A stretch of DNA of 64,000 nucleotides from Burkholderia cepacia. Its GTDB lineage: Bacteria > Pseudomonadota > Gammaproteobacteria > Burkholderiales > Burkholderiaceae. Within the stretch, counting starts at the first letter, position 1, and every line of letters begins with the position of its first letter. Below, piece by piece: positions 18,929 through 28,318 of this stretch. The stretch is taken from contig NZ_CP073639.1 in NCBI RefSeq assembly GCF_029962485.1, forward strand, positions 248,001 through 312,000. Direction: 5' to 3'. Made by a program: the position numbers and the translations under genes. A model generated the notes under the pieces. That model did not search any database. It was not told the DNA's origin and saw nothing but the letters and a program-made list of their open reading frames with translations.

Positions 18929-18997
18929 AGGCGAACCGCGGTGTGCCGCACGCGTTGTGGCCGCTATACCTGATCATCCAACCGAGCGAGGTGTCGA

Positions 18998-19453
18998 ATG
19001 ACCAAGCAACTGATCGTCGCCGTGTTCGGCAGCGTCGACACGGCCCATCGGGCCGTGAACGATTTCGAGGCGCTGTCGGAGAAGAATGAAGGATTCCACA
19101 TCGAGAACGGCGTCGTCGTCGAGAAGGACGCGGCCGGCAAGCTCGCGGTGCTTGCGGCTGAATCGCGACCGTTCAAGGGCGGCGTGATCGGCGCGATCGC
19201 GGGCGGCCTGCTCGGCCTGCTGGCGGGGCCGCTCGGCGTGGTCACCGGCATGGCAGCAGGCGCGGGCGCGGGCATCCTCGCGGATGCGGCCGGCAATGCG
19301 CTGCTCGACGGCAGCTTCGTCGAGGCAGTGGCCGCGCGGCTTGCACCCGGCAGCGTCGCGGTCATCGTCGAGGCGAAGGAGGACACGCCGTTCTCGGTCG
19401 ACAACGTCGTGACGGGATTCGGCGGCAAGGTGTTCCGCCAGGCGCTCGGTTGA
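18998..19453 (+). CDS. DUF1269-family protein
   Basis: 151 residues starting MTKQLIVAVFGSVDTAHRAV, with a central Gly/Ala-rich hydrophobic hairpin (about 64-98: GGVIGAIAGGLLGLLAGPLG...) and a C-terminal segment VAVIVEAKEDTP. This is the pattern of DUF1269 proteins, thought to associate with membranes; function is unknown. A GAGG site precedes ATG 18998. A relative without the Gly-rich hairpin is encoded at 25914. Confidence 0.8.
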   Translation: MTKQLIVAVFGSVDTAHRAVNDFEALSEKNEGFHIENGVVVEKDAAGKLAVLAAESRPFKGGVIGAIAGGLLGLLAGPLGVVTGMAAGAGAGILADAAGNALLDGSFVEAVAARLAPGSVAVIVEAKEDTPFSVDNVVTGFGGKVFRQALG

Positions 19454-19488
19454 GCACACATTATTTCGAACCACTTCGGGAGAACCGC

Positions 19489-19743
19489 ATGCGCATCGAT
19501 CAATCGTACCGCCGCTTCGACATCGCGGCGACGCTGGCGCCGCTGCCCGGCAACGGCAACCGCGCGATCGCGACCGTCGACGTGACGACCGACGATCCGG
19601 GCCGCCTCGCCGATCTCGGCACCGGCCAGTTCCTGCAGATCCGCAAGTGGGTCGAGTCGAACGACGTCGCGCTGCTGACGGTGGTGTTCGACGAGTGCAA
19701 GGTCGCGATCGACCATTACGCGGACAACGTCGACGACGCGTGA
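19489..19743 (+). CDS. small hypothetical protein
   Basis: 84 residues starting MRIDQSYRRFDIAATLAPLPG, with alternating strand-like segments (RAIATVDVTTDD, DVALLTVVFDECKVAIDHY) suggesting a small alpha/beta fold. ATG 19489 has GGGAGA 6 nt upstream and is preferred over the TTG at 19450 that overlaps the DUF1269 stop. Probably co-transcribed with the DUF1269 gene. Function unknown. Confidence 0.6.
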   Translation: MRIDQSYRRFDIAATLAPLPGNGNRAIATVDVTTDDPGRLADLGTGQFLQIRKWVESNDVALLTVVFDECKVAIDHYADNVDDA

Positions 19744-20033
19744 GTGCATGCGGGCCTGTTCAGGCTCGCGCCGTCGCGTGCGAATCTGTTCACCACGCGC
19801 GCCGGATTTGAGGTTTCCTCGCCAAACTGTCACTTACATTCGTCGAAATGACGCAGTAGGATGCCGAACCTTGTCTTGATGAGATTCGCATTGCTACCCG
19901 CCTTCAATTTCGGTAACGGACGAGGTTCGAACCGGGACGCCCGCGCCCGGGCACGGCTACCCGGCTTCGTGTGTCGGCGCGGCCGTGCCGCCCATGCATC
20001 GCAGGCCGGTTCACCGCTGGCGGGGCGAGGCGG

Positions 20034-21458
20034 ATGAAGCTCTACGAGAAATTTGCAAACGACATAGAGAGACTCATCCGGCAAGGCGTATATCGACACG
20101 GCGATCGTGTGCCCTCGGTGCGGCAGGCGAGCCAGCAGCACCGGATCAGCATCACGACCGTGCTGCATGCCTACCTGCTGCTGGAAAGTCGCGGGCTGCT
20201 CGAAAGCCGGCCGCAGTCGGGCTATTTCGTGAACCTGCGGCGCGACGACAGCCACGCACCGGTGCGCGAACTGCGGCCGTCGAAGCCGATCGCGATCTCG
20301 TCGTCGGTCGACGTGAGCCGGCTCGTGCTGTCGACGCTGCGCTCGATCGGCACCGACGACGCGGTGCCGCTCGGCTCGCCGTATCCGGACCCGAGCCTGT
20401 TTCCGTTCGAGAAGCTGAACCGCTATGCGTACGCCGCCGGCCGCGACAAATCGTTGTGGGGCGTGACGGACGGCTTGCCGCCCGGCCATCCGCGGCTGAT
20501 TCGCCAAATCGCGCGCCGCTACCTGGAAAACGGCATGTCGGTGGACCCGAACGAGATCATCGTGACGGTCGGCGCGACGGAGGCGATCAACCTGTGTTTG
20601 CAGGCCGTTGCGAAGCCGGGCGACACGATCGCGGTGGAGTCGCCGACGTTCTACGCGATGCTGCATGCGATCGAGCGGATGGGGATGAAGGCGATCGAGG
20701 TCGCGACGCATCCGGAGTACGGAATCGACATTGCCGCGCTGGCCGCGATCGCGAAGTCGCAGCCGATCGCTGCGTGCATGGTGATGCCGAACTTCCAGAA
20801 CCCGCTCGGCTTCCAGATGCCCGACGAGCGCAAGCGCGAACTGGTAGCGTTCGCAACGAAAGCCGACCTGCCGATCATCGAGAACGGCGTGTACAACGAA
20901 CTGTACTTCGGCAACATGCATCCGAGCACGCTGAAGTCGTTCGACCGCCACGACATCGTGCTGCACTGCTCGTCGTTCTCGAAGAGCCTGACGGCTGCGT
21001 ACCGGATCGGCTGGGCCTTGCCGGGCCGCTATCGGGAGCAGGTCGAGAAGCTGAAGTTTCTGAATACGCTCGCCACGCCCTCGCTGCCGCAACTGGCGAT
21101 CGCGGAGTTTCTCGAACGCGACGGCTATGAGCATCACCTGCGGCGGATTCGCAAGGCATACGCGCAGCAGGCGAACCTGATGCGGGCGATGGTGTCGCGG
21201 TTCTTTCCGGAAGGCACGCGCATTTCCAGCCCGGCGGGCGGCTACGTGCTGTGGATCGAGCTGCCCGCGCAGGTCGATGCGATGCGGCTGTACCAGCTCG
21301 CGCTGGAGCGGGGCATCACGATCGGCCCAGGCTACATGTTCTCGATCGCGGACAGCTACCGGAACTTCATCCGCCTGAACTACAGCAGCCCGTGGTCGCC
21401 GGAAATCGAGCAGGCGGTCGTGACCGTCGGCAAGCTCGCCGCACACTGTCTCGACTGA
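20034..21458 (+). CDS. MocR-type GntR/aminotransferase regulator
   Basis: 474-residue fusion of an N-terminal GntR winged helix (about 1-75; DRVPSVRQASQQHRISITTV) with a fold-type I aminotransferase domain. The PLP-binding lysine is in SSFSKSLTAAYRIGW, and NFQNPLGFQMPDERK precedes it, so the domain should bind PLP and act as a ligand sensor or weak aminotransferase. A GAGG lies 4 nt before ATG 20034. It is convergent with the formate dehydrogenase gene. Its targets are not evident; MocR regulators often control vitamin B6, amino-acid or taurine genes. Confidence 0.85.
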   Translation: MKLYEKFANDIERLIRQGVYRHGDRVPSVRQASQQHRISITTVLHAYLLLESRGLLESRPQSGYFVNLRRDDSHAPVRELRPSKPIAISSSVDVSRLVLSTLRSIGTDDAVPLGSPYPDPSLFPFEKLNRYAYAAGRDKSLWGVTDGLPPGHPRLIRQIARRYLENGMSVDPNEIIVTVGATEAINLCLQAVAKPGDTIAVESPTFYAMLHAIERMGMKAIEVATHPEYGIDIAALAAIAKSQPIAACMVMPNFQNPLGFQMPDERKRELVAFATKADLPIIENGVYNELYFGNMHPSTLKSFDRHDIVLHCSSFSKSLTAAYRIGWALPGRYREQVEKLKFLNTLATPSLPQLAIAEFLERDGYEHHLRRIRKAYAQQANLMRAMVSRFFPEGTRISSPAGGYVLWIELPAQVDAMRLYQLALERGITIGPGYMFSIADSYRNFIRLNYSSPWSPEIEQAVVTVGKLAAHCLD

Positions 21459-21492
21459 ACGTGCCGTCGTGCGCCGCGCGTTGCGCGTCCCG

Positions 21493-22653
21493 TCAAGTCA
21501 GCCGGTACGATTGCGCGCCCGTCCCCGCGAGCGTGCCGCCGTCGACGATCAGGTATTCATTGCGGATCGGCTTGCCGTCGAACCAGCATTGCAGGATCTC
21601 CAGCGTGCCGGCCGCATAGCGTGCCTGCGCGGACAGCGACGTGCCCGAGATATGCGGCGTCATCCCGTTGAACGGCATCGAGCGCCACGGGTGATCGGCC
21701 GGCGCCGGCTGCGGAAACCATACGTCGCCGCCGTAGCCTGCGAGATGGTCGGACGTGACGGCATTCACGACCGCGTCGCGGTCGACCAGCTTCGCGCGCG
21801 CGGTGTTGATCAGGTACGCGCCGCGCTTCATCCGCGCGATCATTGCCGCGTCGAACAGGTGCTCGGTCGACGGGTACAGCGGAATCTGCAGATTGACGAT
21901 GTCGACGGCGCTCGCCAGCGACGCGGCGTCGGCGTGATACGTGAGCGCGAGCTCCTGCTCGATCGCGGCGTCGAGCCGGTGGCGCTGCGTGTAGTGCAGT
22001 TGCAGGCCGAACGGCTTCAGCCGGCGCAGTACCGCGAGCCCGATGCGCCCGGCGCCGACCGTGCCGAAATGCATCCCTTCGACGTCATAGCTGCGCGCGA
22101 CGCAATCGGCGATGTTCCAGCCGCCTTGCTGCGCGACCGCATGCGACGGCAGGTAGTTGCGCACCAGCGCGAGCGTCGTCATCACCACGTGTTCGGCGAC
22201 GCTGATGCTGTTCGAGCCGGTGACCTCGGCGACGGTGATGTTCGCGCGCGCCGCGGCGTCCAGGTCGACGTGATCGGAGCCGATCCCGGCCGTCAGCGCG
22301 AGCTTCAGCTTCGGCGCGCGGGCGATCCGTTCGGCCGTCAGGTACGCGGGCCAGAACGGCTGCGAAATCACCACGTCGGCTTCGGGCAGCCGGCGCTCGA
22401 ATTCGGAATCGGGGCCGTCCTTGTCGCTCGTCACGATCAGCGTGTGGCCGTGCGTTTCCATGTAGCCGCGCAACCCGAGCGCGCCGGACACCGAGCCGAC
22501 GAGTTCGCCGGGCCGGAAGCCGAGCGGGCCGGCCGGCGTCGGCGCGGTCTGGCCGTCCGCGTACCGGGTGATGACCGGAATCGCGTCGCGCACGTAGCGC
22601 GGCGGATAGCCGTCGACGGGATCGGGGTAGAGCACGCACAGGACGGTGGCCAT
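21493..22653 (-). CDS. fdh: NAD-dependent formate dehydrogenase
   Basis: 386-residue cytoplasmic D-2-hydroxyacid dehydrogenase-superfamily enzyme that oxidises formate to CO2 and makes NADH, with no metal cofactor. The opening (MATVLCVLYPDPVDGYP), the substrate region QPFWPAYLTAERI, the NAD-binding GAGRIG and the catalytic His in PHISGTS match formate dehydrogenases rather than other family members. It is divergent from the Rieske/AIF-type reductase at 22887 and convergent with the MocR-type gene. Confidence 0.9.
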   Translation of the reverse strand: MATVLCVLYPDPVDGYPPRYVRDAIPVITRYADGQTAPTPAGPLGFRPGELVGSVSGALGLRGYMETHGHTLIVTSDKDGPDSEFERRLPEADVVISQPFWPAYLTAERIARAPKLKLALTAGIGSDHVDLDAAARANITVAEVTGSNSISVAEHVVMTTLALVRNYLPSHAVAQQGGWNIADCVARSYDVEGMHFGTVGAGRIGLAVLRRLKPFGLQLHYTQRHRLDAAIEQELALTYHADAASLASAVDIVNLQIPLYPSTEHLFDAAMIARMKRGAYLINTARAKLVDRDAVVNAVTSDHLAGYGGDVWFPQPAPADHPWRSMPFNGMTPHISGTSLSAQARYAAGTLEILQCWFDGKPIRNEYLIVDGGTLAGTGAQSYRLT

Positions 22654-22886
22654 CGGGAGCGCTCCTGGTGAGGAAATGAAGGCGGTACGTGGATTGCGCG
22701 GGACACGCGACGTGCCCCGCGGGCGGCTGGCGTGTTGCGCCGCAACGTTGATGACGTTCTACGCCCGTCATGGATCGCATGCAAGCTACAGTCCGTGTTT
22801 GCGTGCGCTGCGGGGCGTCTGTACCTGTTCTTTTCAGGCGGGACGTCGATAATGGGATCGTTACCTGACTTTCCGGGAGCCACGTC

Positions 22887-24419
22887 ATGACTGCAAGCGA
22901 CGATTCGTCTTCGCGCCCCGATCTCGCGGCCGGCATCGCGCTCGACGATATCGCCGACGGCGCGATGATCGAGGGCCATGTCGGCGAGGCGGCGGTGCTG
23001 CTCGTGCGCCGTGCCGACGAACTGTTCGCCGTGGGCGCGAATTGCCCGCACTACGGCGCCCCGTTGGCCGACGGTCTGCTGGTCGGCGACACGATCCGCT
23101 GTCCTTGGCATCACGCGGCGTTCTGCCTGCGCACGGGCGAGCTGCAGCGCGCACCGGCACTCGACGGGCTGACGTGCTGGCGCGTCGAACGCCGCGATGG
23201 CCGCGCCGTCGTGCTCGATGCGCGGCCGGCGGCGCCGCCGCCTGCGCTGACAGCCGCCGGGCTGCCTGCGTCGGTCGTGATCGTCGGCGGCGGCGCCGCT
23301 GCGATCGCGGCGGCCGTGACGCTGCGGCAGGAAGGCTATCCGCATTCCGTCACGTTGCTGAGCGCCGATGCCGATCCGCCGTACGACCGGCCGAATCTGT
23401 CGAAGGATTACCTCGCGGGTACGGCCGACGCCGACTGGCTGTCGCTGCGCGCGCCGTCGTTCTATACCGACCGGCACATCGATGTCAGGTGCGGCGTTCG
23501 AGTCGTGCGGATCGATCCCGCGCAGCATGCGGTCGAGCTGGCCGACGGCAGCCGCGTCGGATACGGCGCGCTGCTGCTCGCGACGGGCGCCGAGCCGAAC
23601 CGGCTGACCGTGCCTGGCGCCGACCTGCCGCATGTGTGCGTGCTGCGCTCGCGTGCCGATTGCGACGCGCTGATCGACAAGCTGAAAACGGCGCGCCGCT
23701 GCGTCGTGGTCGGCGCGAGCTTCATCGGCCTGGAGGCGGCCGCCGCGTTGCGCACGCGCGGGCTCGACGTGCAGGTCGTCGCGCCCGATGCACGTCCGAT
23801 GGCGCGCGTGCTCGGCGATGCGCTCGGCGATACGATCAAGGCGCTGCACGAATCGCACGGCGTCGTGTTCCATCTCGGCGCGACACCCGTGCAGATCACA
23901 CCGGACAGCGTGACGCTGTCGACCGGCGACGTGCTGCCGGCTGATGTCGTGGTGGTCGGCATCGGCGTGCATCCGAACGTGGCGCTGGCACAGGACGCCG
24001 GGCTCGCCGTCGAGCGCGGCGTGACGGTCGACCGTTTCCTTCAGACGAGCGCACCCGGCATCTACGCGGCCGGCGACATCGCGCGCTGGCCCGATCCGCT
24101 GACGGGCGAGCGGATTCGCGTCGAGCACTGGGTCGTCGCCGAGCGGCAGGGCGTCGTCGCGGCGCGCAACATGCTCGGCCAGCAGCGGCCGTTCGATGCG
24201 GTGCCGTTTTTCTGGAGCCAGCATTACGACCTGACGATCAACTATGTCGGGCATGCGGAGCAATGGGATCGCGTCGAGATCGACGGCGACCTCGGCGCGC
24301 ACGACTGCTCGATCGCGTACTGGCGCGGCAACACGCGGCTCGCGGTCGTGACGGTCGGCCGCGATCTCGACAGCCTGAAGGCGGAAGCGGCCTTCGAACA
24401 GCAGATTGCAGCTGCGTGA
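22887..24419 (+). CDS. Rieske-FAD reductase (AIF-like)
   Basis: 510-residue protein. An N-terminal Rieske [2Fe-2S] domain (about 15-112; CPHYGAPLADG and CPWHHAAF give the two Cys and two His ligands) is fused to an FAD/NAD(P)H pyridine nucleotide-disulfide reductase domain with GGGAAA near 137 and a second dinucleotide motif (VVVGASFIGLEAA). The order matches AIF-like (AIFM3-type) reductases. It may pass electrons from NADH to a partner ferredoxin or oxygenase; no partner gene is adjacent. GGGAG lies before ATG 22887. Confidence 0.85.
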   Translation: MTASDDSSSRPDLAAGIALDDIADGAMIEGHVGEAAVLLVRRADELFAVGANCPHYGAPLADGLLVGDTIRCPWHHAAFCLRTGELQRAPALDGLTCWRVERRDGRAVVLDARPAAPPPALTAAGLPASVVIVGGGAAAIAAAVTLRQEGYPHSVTLLSADADPPYDRPNLSKDYLAGTADADWLSLRAPSFYTDRHIDVRCGVRVVRIDPAQHAVELADGSRVGYGALLLATGAEPNRLTVPGADLPHVCVLRSRADCDALIDKLKTARRCVVVGASFIGLEAAAALRTRGLDVQVVAPDARPMARVLGDALGDTIKALHESHGVVFHLGATPVQITPDSVTLSTGDVLPADVVVVGIGVHPNVALAQDAGLAVERGVTVDRFLQTSAPGIYAAGDIARWPDPLTGERIRVEHWVVAERQGVVAARNMLGQQRPFDAVPFFWSQHYDLTINYVGHAEQWDRVEIDGDLGAHDCSIAYWRGNTRLAVVTVGRDLDSLKAEAAFEQQIAAA

Positions 24420-24461
24420 CAGCGGTGTGACGACACGATCCGAACCTGGAGTGGAGAAGCG

Positions 24462-24839
24462 ATGAATCCCGACGTCCGTACCCGTTTCGAAACCGAGTTC
24501 GCGCCGCGCATCGCGGCGCGCCTGCGCGGCCTGTACCAGCCCGGCGACGTGAGGGTCGACGTCGTGCCACCCGACGGGCAGGACAGCCCGACCTGCGTCG
24601 ACGTCATCGGCCTCACGTCGACGGTCGGGCTGCCGAACCGGCTGAATGCACGGCTCGCGTGGCGCGACGATGCGATCGCCGATCTGCTGGCCGAGCCCGA
24701 TCGCAGCCGCTTCGACCGCTATCTCGCGGCGCTGCCGGTCACGATCGAGCGCTGGCAAATGGAATTGCCGGTCGATTTCAGTTCACGGACCCAGCGCGAT
24801 CGCGAGATCCTGATCGGCGACCTCGATTTCGATGCATGA
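24462..24839 (+). CDS. DUF5594-like hypothetical protein
   Basis: 125 residues, soluble, mixed alpha/beta, starting MNPDVRTRFETEFAPRIAAR and ending ILIGDLDFDA. It lies 42 bp after the Rieske-AIF gene with GGAG before the ATG and is probably in the same operon. It resembles the Burkholderia family DUF5594, from memory only. Function unknown. Confidence 0.65.
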   Translation: MNPDVRTRFETEFAPRIAARLRGLYQPGDVRVDVVPPDGQDSPTCVDVIGLTSTVGLPNRLNARLAWRDDAIADLLAEPDRSRFDRYLAALPVTIERWQMELPVDFSSRTQRDREILIGDLDFDA

Positions 24840-24888
24840 GACGCGCGCTGCGATGCCGGCCGGCGATGCGCCGATGAACCGCGCGACG

Positions 24889-25107
24889 TTACCGGTCGCG
24901 CGTCTTGATGATCACGCGGCCCTGGTCGATGCCGCCGCGCAGCGCCTCGTCGCACGTGAGCCATTCAGGCGTGACGAGCTCGGGCGCGGGCAGGTCGACC
25001 GGCGCGCCGTCGCGGAAGATCCGTACCTGCGCGACCCACGCGCCGTTTGCGTTGCGCGTCGCTTCGACGCGAATCTCGTGATCCATGAAAGTGTCGGTGG
25101 CTTGCAT
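24889..25107 (-). CDS. small hypothetical protein, paralogue of 33185 gene
   Basis: 72 residues. The stretch HEIRVEATRNANGAW and the later PEWLTCDEALRGGIDQGR closely parallel the protein encoded at 33185-33427, so the two define a small duplicated family. GGAGG lies upstream of ATG 25107. It lies between the DUF5594-like and marC genes on the opposite strand. Function unknown. Confidence 0.65.
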   Translation of the reverse strand: MQATDTFMDHEIRVEATRNANGAWVAQVRIFRDGAPVDLPAPELVTPEWLTCDEALRGGIDQGRVIIKTRDR

Positions 25108-25229
25108 CGGTCGGGGCCCTCCGTCGTGCGTGAACGCGGTGCGTCGATCGTATCAGCACGGCGCGCGCCGCGCACCGGAAACCGGCCCGAATCCGTCCTC
25201 GACATGCCGCACGATACGGGAGCGACCTG

Positions 25230-25868
25230 GTGGCCTTCGACCTGACCTTCTCCATCAAGGTATTCGCGGCGCTGTTCGCGATCATGAACCCGATCGCGAA
25301 CATTCCGGTGTTCCTGTCGCTGACCGAAGGCGCGGCGGACGGCGTGCGCCGCAAGGTCGCGCTGACGGCCGCGATCGGCGTGTCGGTCGGCTGCATCGTG
25401 TCGGCCGTCGCGGGCGGCGCGATCCTGCACGTGTTCGGCCTGACGATCGACGACTTCCGCCTCGCGGGCGGGCTGCTGGTACTGCTGATCGCGCTGTCGA
25501 TGCTGCATGGTTCGCCGAGCCGCCAGCATTCACCGGGCGACGACGAGGGCGCCGATCCGGCGGCGGCCGAGAGCATCGCGATCTATCCGCTGACGATCCC
25601 GTTGCTGGTCGGCCCCGGCACGATCGCGACGATGATCGTGCTCGGGCACAGTGCGTTCTCGACCGGGCAGGAACTCGCGTTCGCGCTCGGGCTCGCCGCG
25701 TTTCTCGTGCTGCTGGCCGTCTCGCTGCTGTCGGCGCCGCTGATCGGCCACTACCTGTCGCCGCGCGTGACGGCCGTCACGCAGCGGCTGATGGGGATGA
25801 TTCTCGCGGCGATCGCGATGCAGATGATCGTCGCGAGCCTGAAGGCCGCGTTCGGGCTGCCGCATTGA
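25230..25868 (+). CDS. MarC-family integral membrane protein
   Basis: 212 residues, six predicted membrane helices, with the family motif NPIANIPVFLSLT near residue 20 and PLLVGPGTIATMI in the fourth helix. MarC/UPF0056 proteins are inner-membrane proteins of unknown function (earlier linked to multiple antibiotic resistance, later disputed). GTG 25230 with GGGAG upstream is the only start that retains helix 1. Confidence 0.85.
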   Translation: MAFDLTFSIKVFAALFAIMNPIANIPVFLSLTEGAADGVRRKVALTAAIGVSVGCIVSAVAGGAILHVFGLTIDDFRLAGGLLVLLIALSMLHGSPSRQHSPGDDEGADPAAAESIAIYPLTIPLLVGPGTIATMIVLGHSAFSTGQELAFALGLAAFLVLLAVSLLSAPLIGHYLSPRVTAVTQRLMGMILAAIAMQMIVASLKAAFGLPH

Positions 25869-25913
25869 GCGCGGTGTGTCGGAACGCGGCTATTCGACTG
25901 CATGGAGTCGCTG

Positions 25914-26378
25914 ATGAACACGCTGATCGTGTTGTCCTATCCCGATCTCGACGCGGCGCGCCGCGTGATGGCCGAACTCGGAACGTTGCGCGACAGGCAC
26001 GTCGTCGCGCTGTCGGGCGTCGTGATCGTCGAGTGCGCGACCGACGGACAGTTGCGCACGCATTCGATCGATCCCGGCCGCGTGCCGTCCGGATCGCTGC
26101 TCGACAGTGTGGTCGAGCACATCGAATCGTCGCTCGACGCGTGGCGCGAGCGGCCGGTGGACGACGCGCTGACCGACCGCGTCGCGCGCAAGGCGCGCCC
26201 CGGCACCGTATCGCTCGGGCTCGCCGCGACGCAACTCGACATCTACGCGCTGAGTGCGGCGCTCGCGCCGTTCGGCGGCGAAGTGACCGATACGACGCTG
26301 TCGATCGACGACGAACTGAAACTCGTCGAAGCGATCTCGAACGCACGCGACGGCGGCAGCGGCGCTGCGAGCGGCTGA
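25914..26378 (+). CDS. DUF1269-like protein
   Basis: 154 residues starting MNTLIVLSYPDLDAARRVMAEL, similar to the N-terminus of the DUF1269 protein at 18998 (IVAVFGSVDTAHRAVNDFE), and ending in a region like its C-terminal half. It lacks the Gly-rich membrane hairpin. GGAG lies 6 nt before ATG 25914; ATG 25902 is an alternative four codons earlier. Function unknown. Confidence 0.65.
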   Translation: MNTLIVLSYPDLDAARRVMAELGTLRDRHVVALSGVVIVECATDGQLRTHSIDPGRVPSGSLLDSVVEHIESSLDAWRERPVDDALTDRVARKARPGTVSLGLAATQLDIYALSAALAPFGGEVTDTTLSIDDELKLVEAISNARDGGSGAASG

Positions 26379-26914
26379 CGCGCTGAACCTTCGATGTGCC
26401 GGACAGCGGCTCGGCAGCACGCCGATTCCGACGCCGATCGCTCGGCTGCCGGTCGCGGCCACGACGGCGACGCTCATCGGCGATTCGAGCAGGTCGACGC
26501 GTGCGATGTCCGAAGCGCAGGGTCGGAATCGAACGAAAACGCTCCCCGCGGGATCTCGACACACGAAATGCCACGCCGGAAAGTTTGACCTGATAGCGCG
26601 ACGAAACACGTAAACGCAGTGTCGGAACTGGCTAAACACCGCATGATTCGTTCAACGACGAAGACGTTCTTACCGATCGTGACGCATTGATTCTGGCAAT
26701 GCAGGCCGCCCGCATGGATAGATTTATTCGATGATCGGCGAATGCGCGACATGCCTCTTCTATACTGGTAAGGACCGCTTTTCACGGGAGGACAGCCAGT
26801 CCGCACGAGCGCATCGATCGTGAAGTGTCGTCGCGCAAGCGGCGGCCGGACCGCGCTGCAACCGGCCGCGGTCTCGGCCGTTCCGCGCGCCGGGCCGCCT
26901 CACAAGGAGCGACG
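26379..26914. other. spacer before the sigma-54 regulator gene
   Basis: About 535 bases without a supported gene. The 26580-26770 part is AT-richer and ends in a TATACT (26761-26766) that could be a -10; its upstream -35 is poor. No other signal seen. Confidence 0.4.
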
Positions 26915-28282
26915 ATGCCTTATGTCCTGATCGTCGAAGACGACGCCGATACGCGCACGATGCTTGCGGCGCTTGCACGCACGCAGCAACTCGCGTGCGA
27001 TACGGCCGCGACGCTCGAAGAAGCGCGCACGCTTGTCACGACGCACCCCCCCGACCTCGTGCTGTGCGATCTCGTGCTGCCGGACGGCAACGGGATGGAT
27101 CTGTTCGATGCGTTGCCAAAGCGTTCGCACTGCGAAATGGTGTTGACCACCGGCCACGCGAGCCTCGAAACCGCGATCGACGCACTGCGGCGCGGGGCGA
27201 CCGACTACTTGGTGAAGCCGCTGAACATGCAGCGGCTGAACAGCATCTTCGCGCGCGTGCCGCGCACGACCGCACTGCATGAGGAAATCGCCGAACTGCG
27301 CTCGGAACTGATGCGTCTCGGCCGCTTCGGCCGCATGCTCGGCAGCTCGCCCGCCATGCGGGCCGTCTACGACGCGATCGGCCGTGTCGCGCGTACCGAG
27401 GCATCGGTGCTGCTCACCGGCGAATCGGGCACCGGCAAGGAGCTGGCCGCGCAAACCGTGCACGACCTGAGCTTGCGCCGCCGCGGCCCGTTCCTCGCGG
27501 TGAACTGCGGGGCGATCGCCGCGAACCTCGTTGAGAGCGAGATGTTCGGCCACGACCGCGGCAGCTTCACCGGCGCCGAGCGCCAGCACAAGGGCTTTTT
27601 CGAACGCGCGGACGGCGGCACGCTGTTTCTCGACGAGATCACCGAGATGCCGCCTGAATCGCAGGTCAAGCTGCTGCGCGTGCTGGAGACGGGGCGTCTC
27701 ACGCGGCTCGGCTCGACGCGCGAGATCGACGTCGACGTGCGCATCGTCGCCGCGACCAACCGCGATCCGGAAGCCGCGATGGCCGATGGCAAGCTGCGGC
27801 CCGACCTGTTCCACCGGATCAACGTGTTTCCGATCCCGCTGCCGTCGCTGCGCGATCGCGGCGACGACATCCCGATGCTGGCCGATGCGTTCCTGCAGCA
27901 GTTCAACGAGGAAAGCGGCCGGCACCTGCGTTTCGCACCGGCCGCGCGCGATGCACTGAAAACCCATGCATGGCCCGGCAATGTGCGCGAACTGCGCAAC
28001 TTCGTACAGCGTGCGAGCATCTTCAGCGACGGCGACGTGATCGACACGCTGCCGCCGCCGATCATGGACGAACTGTCGAGCATGGCCGATTCGCACGAGG
28101 ATCGCGTGACCGTGCCGTTCGGCACGCCGCTCGAGGAGGTCGACCGGCGGCTGATTCTCGGTACGATCGCGCAATGCGGCGGCGTGAAGGCGCAGGCGGC
28201 CGAGGTGCTCGACGTCAGCCTGAAGACGATCTACAACCGGCTCGCGCAGCTCGAAGACGAAGCGGGCAAGCCGGATTCCTGA
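26915..28282 (+). CDS. sigma-54-dependent response regulator (NtrC family)
   Basis: 455 residues: receiver domain (1-115, phosphoacceptor Asp52 in CDLVLPDGNG), AAA+ domain (about 140-370; Walker A GESGTGKE at 169-176) and a C-terminal Fis-type HTH (VSLKTIYNRLAQLE). The sigma-54 contact loop reads GSFTGA (216-221) rather than the usual GAFTGA. AAGGAG precedes ATG 26915. It is followed 36 bp later by a hybrid histidine kinase, its likely partner, and then by a sigma-54 gene, so this is a self-contained sigma-54 control module. Confidence 0.9.
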   Translation: MPYVLIVEDDADTRTMLAALARTQQLACDTAATLEEARTLVTTHPPDLVLCDLVLPDGNGMDLFDALPKRSHCEMVLTTGHASLETAIDALRRGATDYLVKPLNMQRLNSIFARVPRTTALHEEIAELRSELMRLGRFGRMLGSSPAMRAVYDAIGRVARTEASVLLTGESGTGKELAAQTVHDLSLRRRGPFLAVNCGAIAANLVESEMFGHDRGSFTGAERQHKGFFERADGGTLFLDEITEMPPESQVKLLRVLETGRLTRLGSTREIDVDVRIVAATNRDPEAAMADGKLRPDLFHRINVFPIPLPSLRDRGDDIPMLADAFLQQFNEESGRHLRFAPAARDALKTHAWPGNVRELRNFVQRASIFSDGDVIDTLPPPIMDELSSMADSHEDRVTVPFGTPLEEVDRRLILGTIAQCGGVKAQAAEVLDVSLKTIYNRLAQLEDEAGKPDS

Positions 28283-28318
28283 TGCCGTCCACCGAACCGG
28301 CCGGCAGGAGCGCGACCG

